Positions 1-5,135 of a stretch of 5,135 nucleotides of DNA are shown here, one piece after another. Numbering within the stretch: position 1 is the first letter of the stretch; each line of letters starts with the position of its first letter. The translations under genes were made by a program, and so were the position numbers. The stretch comes from an uncultured Ruminococcus sp. GTDB taxonomy: Bacteria; Bacillota; Clostridia; Oscillospirales; Acutalibacteraceae. The notes below the pieces were generated by a model. That model had not been told where the DNA came from. It did not search any database and saw nothing but the letters and a program-made list of their open reading frames with translations. The DNA lies in the NCBI GenBank assembly GCA_902773245.1, contig CACYDY010000241.1, positions 1-5,135 of the forward strand, written 5' to 3'.

Positions 1-5
1 GACAT
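1..5 (-). CDS. Start of a further gene in the ABC transporter operon (only ATGTC in window)
   Basis: On the minus strand, after the stop codon of the ATPase gene, the sequence reads AAGGAGAG, then TTATTATT, then ATGTC to the window edge. That is a strong Shine-Dalgarno (positions 21 to 14), an 8-base spacer and an ATG at 5 to 3, so a fourth cistron probably begins here, 17 bases after the ATPase stop. The same AAGGAGAG ribosome binding site stands before the permease gene of this operon. Only Met plus two bases of the second codon are present, so nothing can be said about its product. A sulfur or sulfonate enzyme or another transporter part would fit the context, but that is a guess. Confidence 0.55.
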
Positions 6-22
6 AATAATAACTCTCCTTG

Positions 23-790
23 TCAGATGTTATAGGTAAACGGAAGCTCGGCTTCCTTGAAAAATTCCCTGTATATTTTATCTCGTGCCGCAGTGAACGG
101 TTCTCCGGTGCGAACCCGCATTGTTCCTGCATTCACATCATATATTTTTTTGATCCTGCCGGGCCTTGGCGTCATGACGACTACCTTCTGACCAAGGTAT
201 ACAGCTTCGTCAATGTCGTGAGTAACTATGATCATCGTAATGCTTTCCTTTTGCCAGATCTTCAGAAGTTCCTCTTGAAGTGTGACTTTTGTAATGGCAT
301 CGAGAGCGCCGAACGGCTCATCAAGAAGAAGTATCTTTGGTTTGTTTGCAAGCGCGCGGGCTATTGCAACACGCTGAGCCATACCTCCCGAAAGCTGCTT
401 TGGATAAGCGTTTTCAAAATCGGAAAGACCGACAAGACTCAGATGCTCTTTGATAATTTCGTCGTTTTTCTTTTCCTCTTTCGGAAGGCTGAATCTGATA
501 TTTTCTTTGACCGTCAGCCAAGGGAGCAGTCTGTGATCCTGAAAAATAAAGCCTGTTTTTCGTGACGGGCCGCTCACTTTTTCACCGTTTGTAATTACTT
601 CGCCGTCATATTCTGTTTCAAGTCCTCCGATAATTCGAAGCATCGTACTCTTTCCGCAGCCGCTTCCGCCTATTATTGATGTAAAGCTGCCTTCTTTTAT
701 TTCAAGGTTGATGTCGTCAAGAGCCTTTACTTTTTTTCCTCCGTCATCGAATATTTTTGTCAGATGATCTATCTCAACGATGTTTCCCAT
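23..790 (-). CDS. ABC transporter ATP-binding protein, nitrate/sulfonate/taurine (SsuB/TauB-like) family
   Basis: This 255-residue protein is the cytoplasmic ATPase that would power the adjacent importer, working as a dimer on the permease. All nucleotide-binding motifs are intact: Walker A GGSGCGKST (residues 41-49), Q-loop around Gln84 in FIFQDHRLLPWLTV, signature LSGGM (133-137) followed by AQRVAIARAL, Walker B ILLLDEP (153-159), D-loop GALD (161-164) and switch His191 in VTHDIDEA. The LLPW segment after the Q-loop and the MTPRPGRI segment (206-213) are typical of the SsuB/TauB/NrtD group. Length is normal for the family. The ATG at 790 follows the permease stop by 12 bases and has a modest AAGGCGG ribosome binding site, so translation is probably coupled to the permease. 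Substrate cannot be read from the ATPase; sulfonate is favoured only by context. Confidence 0.93.
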   Translation of the reverse strand: MGNIVEIDHLTKIFDDGGKKVKALDDINLEIKEGSFTSIIGGSGCGKSTMLRIIGGLETEYDGEVITNGEKVSGPSRKTGFIFQDHRLLPWLTVKENIRFSLPKEEKKNDEIIKEHLSLVGLSDFENAYPKQLSGGMAQRVAIARALANKPKILLLDEPFGALDAITKVTLQEELLKIWQKESITMIIVTHDIDEAVYLGQKVVVMTPRPGRIKKIYDVNAGTMRVRTGEPFTAARDKIYREFFKEAELPFTYNI

Positions 791-802
791 ATTGTTACCG
801 CC

Positions 803-1567
803 TTAATTCCATTTGATAATTTTCTTTCGCAGAATTCTCACAAAATCGTCCATAAGCTTTCCGAAAATGCCGACAAGCAGCATACCTAAAATTACAATAT
901 CGGGGCGTGAAAGACTTCTTCCGTTTGACAGCATATATCCGACTCCTTTGGTAGCGCCGATCATTTCTGCCGCCACCACCGACACCCAAGCATTTCCAAG
1001 CCCAAGACGAACTCCCGTTAAGATGGAAGGCAGCGCCCCCGGAATAATTATTTTTGTCACAAGCTGTTTTTTGGGAGTTTCATATACCTTGGCAAGTTCA
1101 AAATACTTCTTATCAATTGTTCGCACACCGTCGGCAGTATTGAGAAAAATCGGGAATACTGCGCCAATAAAGATGATAAAAATTTTTGAGTCCTGCCCGA
1201 TCCCGAACCAGAGAATAGCCAGCGGGATCCAGGCTATCGGGGGAATAGGCTTTAAAATCTGAATGACAAGATCGGTAAACGTGTCGAACTTGGGAAATAT
1301 CGTCACCCCGATACCCACAGCGAATGCAACGATAAATGCCAGGAAGAATCCTTCAAGAACAAGCAAAACGCTGACGCTTATATTGGTAAAAAGCTGGCCG
1401 TTTTTAATGTATTCGACAGTCGTTTCAATGATCTTAACGGGTTTTGGCAGTGCGTAAGGCTTCAGCTTTTCGGCCAAAGCGAAACCCTCCCAAATACCAA
1501 AGACTATTATAGGCAAGGTGATGTATAAAAGCCGATCCCCAAAGCCTTTCTTTTTATTTGTTTCCAT
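803..1567 (-). CDS. ABC transporter permease, nitrate/sulfonate/taurine (SsuC/TauC-like) family
   Basis: This 254-residue inner-membrane subunit forms the channel of the importer. Hydrophobic segments lie at about residues 14-32, 63-90, 110-122, 127-143, 187-203 and 224-238, as expected for a six-helix BPD_transp_1 permease. The stretch KPIPPIAWIPLAILWFGIG (106-124) is characteristic of SsuC/TauC proteins. The EAA loop that docks the ATPase is ELAKVYETPKKQLVTKIIIP (157-176), followed by GALPSILTGVRLGLG. I start it at ATG 1567, giving METNKKKG. A strong AAAGGAGAG ribosome binding site (1580-1572) lies 6 bases before it. An in-frame ATG at 1606 would add 13 residues, but it lies inside a stem-loop and its own Shine-Dalgarno-like AGGGG sits too close. 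The stop is 12 bases before the ATPase start. Confidence 0.92.
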   Translation of the reverse strand: METNKKKGFGDRLLYITLPIIVFGIWEGFALAEKLKPYALPKPVKIIETTVEYIKNGQLFTNISVSVLLVLEGFFLAFIVAFAVGIGVTIFPKFDTFTDLVIQILKPIPPIAWIPLAILWFGIGQDSKIFIIFIGAVFPIFLNTADGVRTIDKKYFELAKVYETPKKQLVTKIIIPGALPSILTGVRLGLGNAWVSVVAAEMIGATKGVGYMLSNGRSLSRPDIVILGMLLVGIFGKLMDDFVRILRKKIIKWN

Positions 1568-1573
1568 GATGCT

Positions 1574-1579
1574 CTCCTT
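1574..1579 (-). promoter_or_regulatory. Ribosome binding site that fixes the permease start
   Basis: The minus strand reads AAGGAG here with 6 bases to the ATG at 1567. This is the best-spaced site in the region. It argues against the upstream in-frame ATG at 1606, whose first base pairs in the stem of the 1589-1613 hairpin. Confidence 0.75.
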
Positions 1580-1588
1580 TGTGATAAT

Positions 1589-1613
1589 GGGGAGCACGGC
1601 GGTCATGCTCCCC
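1589..1613 (-). other. Intercistronic stem-loop between binding-protein and permease genes
   Basis: GGGGAGCA (1589-1596) and TGCTCCCC (1606-1613) are perfect inverted repeats: 8 base pairs, five of them G-C at one end, around a 9-base loop. The structure begins 10 bases after the stop codon of the binding-protein gene and ends 9 bases before the permease ribosome binding site. On the transcribed strand it is followed by ATTATCAC, with no T-run, so it does not look like a full intrinsic terminator. Hairpins at this place in importer operons commonly protect the 3' end of the binding-protein message, or cause partial termination, so that binding protein is made in excess over membrane subunits. 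That role is an inference here. Confidence 0.65.
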
Positions 1614-1623
1614 TGAAAGGTAA

Positions 1624-2664
1624 TTATTTGTCTAAATTGTCGAGATACTCTGTATTGATAAATGTGGAAATATCAACATCTTCCGAGATAATACCCGCAT
1701 CAAGAGAGAAGTCCTTGACGGCTGTGATCTCTTCAATATCCTCATCGGTAAGCTCTGTTGAATATGTGAAGTTATCAATGATTTTTCTCATAAGTTCTGT
1801 AGTTACTCCGAAATCCTCCGCAACTGCCTCGGCTGCTGCGTCGGGATCGTTCTCAAGCAGTTCGTTGCCTCTGTTGAGCGCACGGATCCATGCCTTGACA
1901 ACATCGGGATTCTGATCTGCATAATCAGAGAGAATATATGTGATCATGTTTCCTCTTTTAACGCCTGTGCCGTCAGCAAGAACCTTAGCGGTACCGTCGC
2001 TTGTAAGCTGAGAAATATACTGTTCCCATATAACTATAGCGTCAACCTCTCCCGATGCAAGCGCCGCAGGCTGATCACCTGCTCCCAGGTTTATAGATTC
2101 AACGTCATCAAGCTTCAGACCTTCTTTGTCGAGCAAAACCGCAAGCAAATGCTGTGCGTATGAACCCGTTGCATAAGCGACCTTCCTGCCCTTAAGCTCT
2201 GCAACGCTTGAGATGTCGGAGTCCGCCTTAACCAGAACAGCAAGACCCTTTTCGCCGTAAGCAACATTTGAAACGATCTCAATTGGCTGACCGGACGACT
2301 TTGCAATAATTGCGGGAAGATCGGCCATAAATCCGAGATCGGCTTCACCTGCGGCTACAGCTTCGTTTACGAGAGGTCCGGATTTGAATTCCTGCCAAGT
2401 ATACGCTGCGCCGACAGCGTCAAATTCCTCTTGTAAATATCCTTTTTCATACGCAACGTAAATAGGTGTGTAAAGAGGATATGGCTGAGCAGCTATTCTG
2501 AGCTGTGCGCCGGAAGACGCCTGATCCTGAGTCGCTGTGTCTGCGCTGACAGATGAGTTCTGATTCACGGCTGAACCTTGATCGGACGTTTCTCCGCAGC
2601 CCGAAAGAGCAAAAAGTGTCAGACTTGCCGCCAAAGCGAGAGTTAGTAATCTTTCAAGTTTCAT
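1624..2664 (-). CDS. ABC transporter substrate-binding lipoprotein, nitrate/sulfonate/taurine (SsuA/TauA-like) family
   Basis: This 346-residue protein is the extracytoplasmic receptor of the importer. The N-terminus MKLERLL, a hydrophobic stretch (about 7-20) and the lipobox LSGC (20-23) predict lipid attachment at Cys23. A Ser/Gln/Thr/Asp-rich linker (24-53) follows, as in Gram-positive lipoproteins. The mature fold starts at LRIAAQPYPLYTPIYVAYEKGYL (55-77), the usual opening of NMT1/SsuA-like proteins. Other family-typical stretches are EAVAAGEADLGFMADLPAII (101-120), VAELKGRKVAYATGSYAQHLL (154-174) and ALASGEVDAIVIWEQY (201-216). The ATG at 2664 has a GGAAAG ribosome binding site about 7 bases away and lies 60 bases from a predicted promoter start. 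It is first in its operon. The ligand could be a sulfonate, taurine, nitrate or another small organic anion; the siroheme genes next door favour a sulfur source. Confidence 0.92.
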   Translation of the reverse strand: MKLERLLTLALAASLTLFALSGCGETSDQGSAVNQNSSVSADTATQDQASSGAQLRIAAQPYPLYTPIYVAYEKGYLQEEFDAVGAAYTWQEFKSGPLVNEAVAAGEADLGFMADLPAIIAKSSGQPIEIVSNVAYGEKGLAVLVKADSDISSVAELKGRKVAYATGSYAQHLLAVLLDKEGLKLDDVESINLGAGDQPAALASGEVDAIVIWEQYISQLTSDGTAKVLADGTGVKRGNMITYILSDYADQNPDVVKAWIRALNRGNELLENDPDAAAEAVAEDFGVTTELMRKIIDNFTYSTELTDEDIEEITAVKDFSLDAGIISEDVDISTFINTEYLDNLDK

Positions 2665-2730
2665 GAATAATCTTTCCTTTCTTTAATACCTAAAAAACAG
2701 ATAGGTTTTGTAGTAAATTGGTGTGGCTAT

Positions 2731-2760
2731 ATTATACGCCGGTTTGACATAATTTGTAAA
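2731..2760 (-). promoter_or_regulatory. Predicted sigma-A promoter of the ABC transporter operon
   Basis: On the minus strand, TTTACA (2760-2755, five of six consensus bases) is followed by an 18-base spacer and a perfect TATAAT (2736-2731). Transcription would start near 2724, giving a leader of about 60 bases before the binding-protein ATG at 2664. An ACCAAT sequence (2722-2717) lies just after the predicted start. Confidence 0.75.
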
Positions 2761-2818
2761 TAGGAAAATTTTTTAAACTTATTCCCATATCAGTAAAGAA
2801 ATAATTTGGAATTTATTA

Positions 2819-2847
2819 TTGACAAATCGAAAAATAAAGACTATAAT
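2819..2847 (+). promoter_or_regulatory. Consensus sigma-A promoter of the hemA operon
   Basis: TTGACA (2819-2824), a 17-base spacer and TATAAT (2842-2847) match the vegetative consensus at every position. Transcription is expected to start near 2854, about 39 bases before the GTG start of hemA at 2893. AT-rich sequence upstream (about 2765-2818) could act as an UP element. Because the promoter lies inside the upstream open extension of the hemA frame (from a TTG at 2806), it also excludes that longer start. A perfect promoter is usually strong, so an added control such as a repressor over the start site would not be surprising. Confidence 0.85.
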
Positions 2848-2849
2848 AC

Positions 2850-2861
2850 CTATACCAATAG
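2850..2861 (+). promoter_or_regulatory. Possible operator at the hemA transcription start
   Basis: CTAT-ACCA-ATAG is a perfect 4-bp inverted repeat with a 4-base centre, lying immediately downstream of the hemA -10 box and covering the predicted start site. A protein bound here would block the promoter. Its ACCAAT core recurs at a comparable place after the divergent promoter (2722-2717 on the minus strand). The element is short and the region is AT-rich, so chance is a real possibility. No regulator is encoded in the window. Confidence 0.3.
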
Positions 2862-2879
2862 TAAGAATTACGTGGAAGC

Positions 2880-2885
2880 AGGTGA
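2880..2885 (+). promoter_or_regulatory. Ribosome binding site that fixes the hemA GTG start
   Basis: AGGTGA, a good match to the anti-Shine-Dalgarno, stands 7 bases before GTG 2893. From that GTG the protein begins MNCISISHKKADVSVRK, which is where glutamyl-tRNA reductases normally begin. Confidence 0.8.
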
Positions 2886-2892
2886 GATAACC

Positions 2893-4014
2893 GTGAATTG
2901 TATAAGTATAAGTCATAAAAAGGCAGATGTTTCCGTTCGTAAAAGCTTGAGTCTTTCAAAGGAAGAATGCAGACAACTGATAAGATACATAAATAAAGCG
3001 GACATCTCCCGGGAATGTGTAGTCCTCAGCACCTGCAACAGAACGGAGATCTATTATACCGACGATCGAAATGATGATATTATAGATGCCCTTGCCCGAC
3101 ATACAGGACTTACACCGTCGTTTCTTTTAAAATATGTAATGGTTTACTGCGGTGACAAAGCGGTCAAGCATCTGTTCAGGGTGGCGTGCGGAATTGATTC
3201 AATGATCGTCGGAGAAGACGAGATCCTCGGTCAGACGAAAACAGCGTATTCGATTGCTAAAGAAGAAAACGCAGTCGGCTATGAAACCAACGTTGTTTTT
3301 CAGGCAGCCGTTGCTTGTGCCAAGCGGATAAAAACCGAAACACTGATGTCAAAAACCTCTGTATCGGCAGCAACGCTTGCGGCAAATGAGGCTGCGAAGA
3401 TCTCGGATCATGTTTCGGTGCTTGTTATAGGGGCAAGCGGAAAGATCGGAATGAGTACACTGAAAAATCTGCTGTCTTTCAAAAACGTTACCGTAAAGGC
3501 TACGCTTCGCCGAAACATGGCAAAAAAGAAAGAGCTTGAAGAATTGGGAGTAAGTATAGTTGACTACAATGAAAGATATAATTATATCGCTGACTCCGAT
3601 TGTATAATCAGCGCTACGTCAAGCCCTCATTATACCGTAACGGCCTGCGATCTGCAGAAAAACTTGAAAGATTCACGCCAAAGACTTTTTATAGATCTTG
3701 CTGTTCCTCCGGATATTGACGGTTCGGCAGCTTCTTTAAACGGTGTTAAGCTAATGAATATTGATTATTTTGAAACGCTTGCAAAAGAAAACAATTATTT
3801 AAAGCTTGAAAGTATTGACGAAGCGGAGCAGATCATCTCGGAGGAACTTGATTCCCTTCGCAAAGATATTCAGTTTCATGATTTCCTTCCGTATTTTGAA
3901 GACGTTATCAAGCAAACGGAATATTGTTCGCTCGATAAGCTTATATATAAAATGAAAGCGCAGGCGTCCGCATCTGCATTTTCGGAGTTTCTGAGTGTGC
4001 TGCGAAGCTGTTAG
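2893..4014 (+). CDS. hemA: Glutamyl-tRNA reductase
   Basis: HemA reduces glutamyl-tRNA(Glu) with NADPH to glutamate-1-semialdehyde, the first committed step of the C5 tetrapyrrole pathway. From GTG 2893 it has 373 residues. The catalytic Cys48 lies in LSTCNRTEIYY, and the catalytic-domain block KHLFRVACGIDSMIVGEDEILGQTK spans 92-116. The NADPH-binding domain opens with VLVIGASGKIG (176-186), and IDLAVPPDID (267-276) is another family block. The glycine loop reads GASGKIG, one residue longer than the usual GAGxMG type. The protein is some 40-50 residues shorter than typical (E. coli HemA has 418), with the loss in the C-terminal dimerisation helices; the last 45 residues show little of that domain. 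The frame stays open upstream to a TTG at 2806, but that extension contains the promoter. The stop TAG forms part of the Shine-Dalgarno of the next gene. Confidence 0.95.
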   Translation: MNCISISHKKADVSVRKSLSLSKEECRQLIRYINKADISRECVVLSTCNRTEIYYTDDRNDDIIDALARHTGLTPSFLLKYVMVYCGDKAVKHLFRVACGIDSMIVGEDEILGQTKTAYSIAKEENAVGYETNVVFQAAVACAKRIKTETLMSKTSVSAATLAANEAAKISDHVSVLVIGASGKIGMSTLKNLLSFKNVTVKATLRRNMAKKKELEELGVSIVDYNERYNYIADSDCIISATSSPHYTVTACDLQKNLKDSRQRLFIDLAVPPDIDGSAASLNGVKLMNIDYFETLAKENNYLKLESIDEAEQIISEELDSLRKDIQFHDFLPYFEDVIKQTEYCSLDKLIYKMKAQASASAFSEFLSVLRSC

Positions 4015-4024
4015 GAGGATATAA

Positions 4025-4636
4025 ATGAGCTATTTTCCGTTCTTCATAGATATCAAAAACAGAAAATGTATTGTCGTAGGGGGCGGGACGGTGGCTCTGC
4101 GAAAAATAGAAAAGCTTGTTTTGTTTGAACCGCAAATTACCGTTATTTCTCCGATAATTTGCGATGAGATATCAAAACTTCCCGGGATCGGTATTGTAAG
4201 ACGAGAGTTTAAAGACAGCGATATTGACGGCGCTTTTTTAGTTATTACAGCTACCGACAACAGTTCATTGAACGAGCGGATATTCCGAATGTGCAGCGAT
4301 AAAGGAATACCGGTAAATACTGTAGATGACAAAGAGAAATGCAGCTTTATTTTTCCGGCAATAGTCAAGCGTGAAAACGTCACCGCTGCCGTTTCGACCG
4401 AAGGAAAAAGTCCGATCTTCGCTCGTTATCTTCGCCAAAGCATTGAGAGAAGTCTTGATGATCGAACCGATAGGATCGTCGGGATCTTGTCGGGCGTTCG
4501 AAATAGGATAAAGAGCGAGATAAATGATGAGGAAAACAGAAAGCTCGCATTTGAAAAAATACTTACATTGTTATTAAAAGACAGCGACAATGTCACTTCG
4601 GAAACGATAACGGAAATAATAGGGGAATATAGATGA
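4025..4636 (+). CDS. sirC: Precorrin-2 dehydrogenase (Met8/SirC/CysG N-terminal type), possibly also ferrochelatase
   Basis: This 203-residue cytoplasmic enzyme would oxidise precorrin-2 to sirohydrochlorin with NAD+, on the branch to siroheme and anaerobic cobalamin. Some relatives (Met8p, CysG) also insert Fe2+; whether this one does is open. The NAD-binding loop is VVGGGTVALRK (17-27), and an ITATDN stretch follows at 74-79. NTVDDKEKCSFIFPAIVKR (98-116) carries the conserved Asp101, which aligns by eye with catalytic Asp104 of CysG. AVSTEGKSPIFARYLRQSIE (122-141) matches the CysG SSGGTSPVLARLLRE segment, with Thr125 where CysG has Ser128. The length fits a stand-alone Met8/SirC domain without the CysG methyltransferase. 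AGGAGG overlaps the hemA stop and stands 6 bases before the ATG. The 3' end overlaps hemC by ATGA, so translation is coupled. Confidence 0.92.
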   Translation: MSYFPFFIDIKNRKCIVVGGGTVALRKIEKLVLFEPQITVISPIICDEISKLPGIGIVRREFKDSDIDGAFLVITATDNSSLNERIFRMCSDKGIPVNTVDDKEKCSFIFPAIVKRENVTAAVSTEGKSPIFARYLRQSIERSLDDRTDRIVGILSGVRNRIKSEINDEENRKLAFEKILTLLLKDSDNVTSETITEIIGEYR

Positions 4637-5135
4637 AGATCAAAATAGGCACAAGAAAAAGCAAGCTTGCCATTGCGCAGACTAAAATGGTAATAGACGA
4701 GATTAATAGAAGCTTTTCCGATATTCAGACCGAGATCGTTTACATTACGACGAGCGGAGATAAAATTCTCGACAAACCTCTGACAGAAATAGGGGGCAAG
4801 GGTGTGTTTGTTTCGGAAATTGAAAATGCGCTGCTTGACGGGTCAATTGATATCGCCGTACACAGCGCAAAAGATTTGCCAACATCTCTTGCCGAAGGTC
4901 TTGCAATATCGGGAGTTTTGAAAAGAGGCGACCCCGGAGATGCATTGATAACCAACAAGGGGACTCATATAGATTATCAAACCTGTTTCACCGCAGGCAC
5001 ATCGAGCGAAAGAAGACGAACGGAGCTTTCAAAGCTTTATCCTAACGTAATTCACGCCGATATCAGAGGCAATGTGGATACACGCTTGAAAAAACTCGCA
5101 GACAACCGATATGATGCTATCGTACTTGCAATGGC
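4633..5135 (+). CDS. hemC: Hydroxymethylbilane synthase (porphobilinogen deaminase), 3' end outside window
   Basis: HemC joins four porphobilinogen units into hydroxymethylbilane. The window holds the first 167 residues plus two bases of the next codon; the family is about 300 long, so domain 1 and part of domain 2 are visible. Recognisable blocks are IGTRKSKLAIAQ (5-16), TSGDK (40-44), IGGKGVFVSEIE (53-64), DIAVHSAKDLP (73-83) with catalytic Asp81 (E. coli Asp84), GTSSERRR (122-129), DIRGNVDTRLKKL (143-155) and YDAIVLA (160-166). Substrate-contact arginines at 127, 128 and 144 are kept. The cysteine that carries the dipyrromethane cofactor lies beyond the window. The ATG overlaps the previous stop (ATGA), with AGGGGA as ribosome binding site 6 bases upstream. 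Genes for uroporphyrinogen III synthase/methyltransferase and HemB would be expected next. Confidence 0.96.
   Translation, partial: MKIKIGTRKSKLAIAQTKMVIDEINRSFSDIQTEIVYITTSGDKILDKPLTEIGGKGVFVSEIENALLDGSIDIAVHSAKDLPTSLAEGLAISGVLKRGDPGDALITNKGTHIDYQTCFTAGTSSERRRTELSKLYPNVIHADIRGNVDTRLKKLADNRYDAIVLAM

Noticed and set aside
20..565. Plus-strand open frame of 181 codons opposite the ATPase gene
   Set aside because: The minus-strand frame encodes an intact ABC ATPase with every motif. The plus-strand frame has no recognisable domain and is the antisense shadow of it.
813..1457. Two plus-strand open frames opposite the permease gene
   Set aside because: They have no convincing start context, and the minus strand encodes a complete SsuC/TauC-like permease across the same bases.
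1589..1620. Reading the intercistronic hairpin as an intrinsic terminator
   Set aside because: No T-run follows the stem on either strand, and the downstream genes are clearly part of the same importer.
2688..2706. ACCTA-N9-TAGGT inverted repeat in the leader of the binding-protein gene
   Set aside because: Only five pairs, AT-rich, with a 9-base loop. AATACCTA also occurs at the hemA promoter (2845-2852), but such an 8-base match is not surprising in AT-rich intergenic DNA. Too weak to list as an operator or riboswitch.
2744..2772. A second TTGACA on the plus strand, facing hemA
   Set aside because: At 16-18 bases downstream there is only AAATTT/AATTTT-like sequence, a poor -10. It also overlaps the spacer and -35 region of the opposing promoter. 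The 2819-2847 promoter is far better.
2665..2892. Search of the divergent intergenic region for a riboswitch, T-box or small RNA
   Set aside because: The leaders are only about 60 and 39 bases, without long stems, terminator hairpins or conserved motifs. Promoters and possible operators account for what is visible.
4030..4383. Minus-strand open frame opposite the precorrin-2 dehydrogenase gene
   Set aside because: It lies wholly within a well-conserved plus-strand gene, and its translation shows no family features.

Overview
This looks like bacterial chromosome from a low-to-moderate-GC Firmicute, most likely a clostridial or Oscillospiraceae/Ruminococcaceae-type gut anaerobe. The grounds are strong AAGGAG/AGGAGG ribosome binding sites, a perfect sigma-A promoter (TTGACA-17-TATAAT), frequent ATA/AGA codons, a lipoprotein-type solute-binding protein, and the gene order hemA - precorrin-2 dehydrogenase - hemC, which is familiar from Clostridia. 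The lineage is an inference; there is no rRNA or other marker gene here.

The window is one divergently transcribed locus. The left half (about 1-2760, minus strand) is an ABC importer operon of the nitrate/sulfonate/taurine (NitT/TauT, Ssu/Tau-like) family. It is read in the order lipoprotein binding protein (1624-2664), permease (803-1567), ATPase (23-790), and then apparently a further gene of which only the first five bases are in the window, preceded by a good ribosome binding site. A perfect 8-bp stem-loop lies between the binding-protein gene and the permease gene.

The right half (about 2819-5135, plus strand) starts the C5 tetrapyrrole pathway: glutamyl-tRNA reductase (hemA, re-called here from a GTG at 2893), a Met8/SirC-type precorrin-2 dehydrogenase (4025-4636) and hydroxymethylbilane synthase (hemC, from 4633, cut by the window end). 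The genes are tightly coupled: a stop codon lies inside the next Shine-Dalgarno, then comes an ATGA overlap. A precorrin-2 dehydrogenase between hemA and hemC points to siroheme (and/or cobalamin precursor) as a product rather than only protoheme.

The two operons fit together. Siroheme is the cofactor of assimilatory sulfite reductase, and sulfite is what is released from imported sulfonates, so the locus may be a sulfur-assimilation module. The intergenic region 2665-2892 carries one good promoter for each direction, and both have an ACCAAT sequence close to the predicted transcription start. I see no mobile element, CRISPR array, RNA gene or unknown protein family. The main points of interest are the start-site correction of hemA, the operon pairing, and the possible shared operator.
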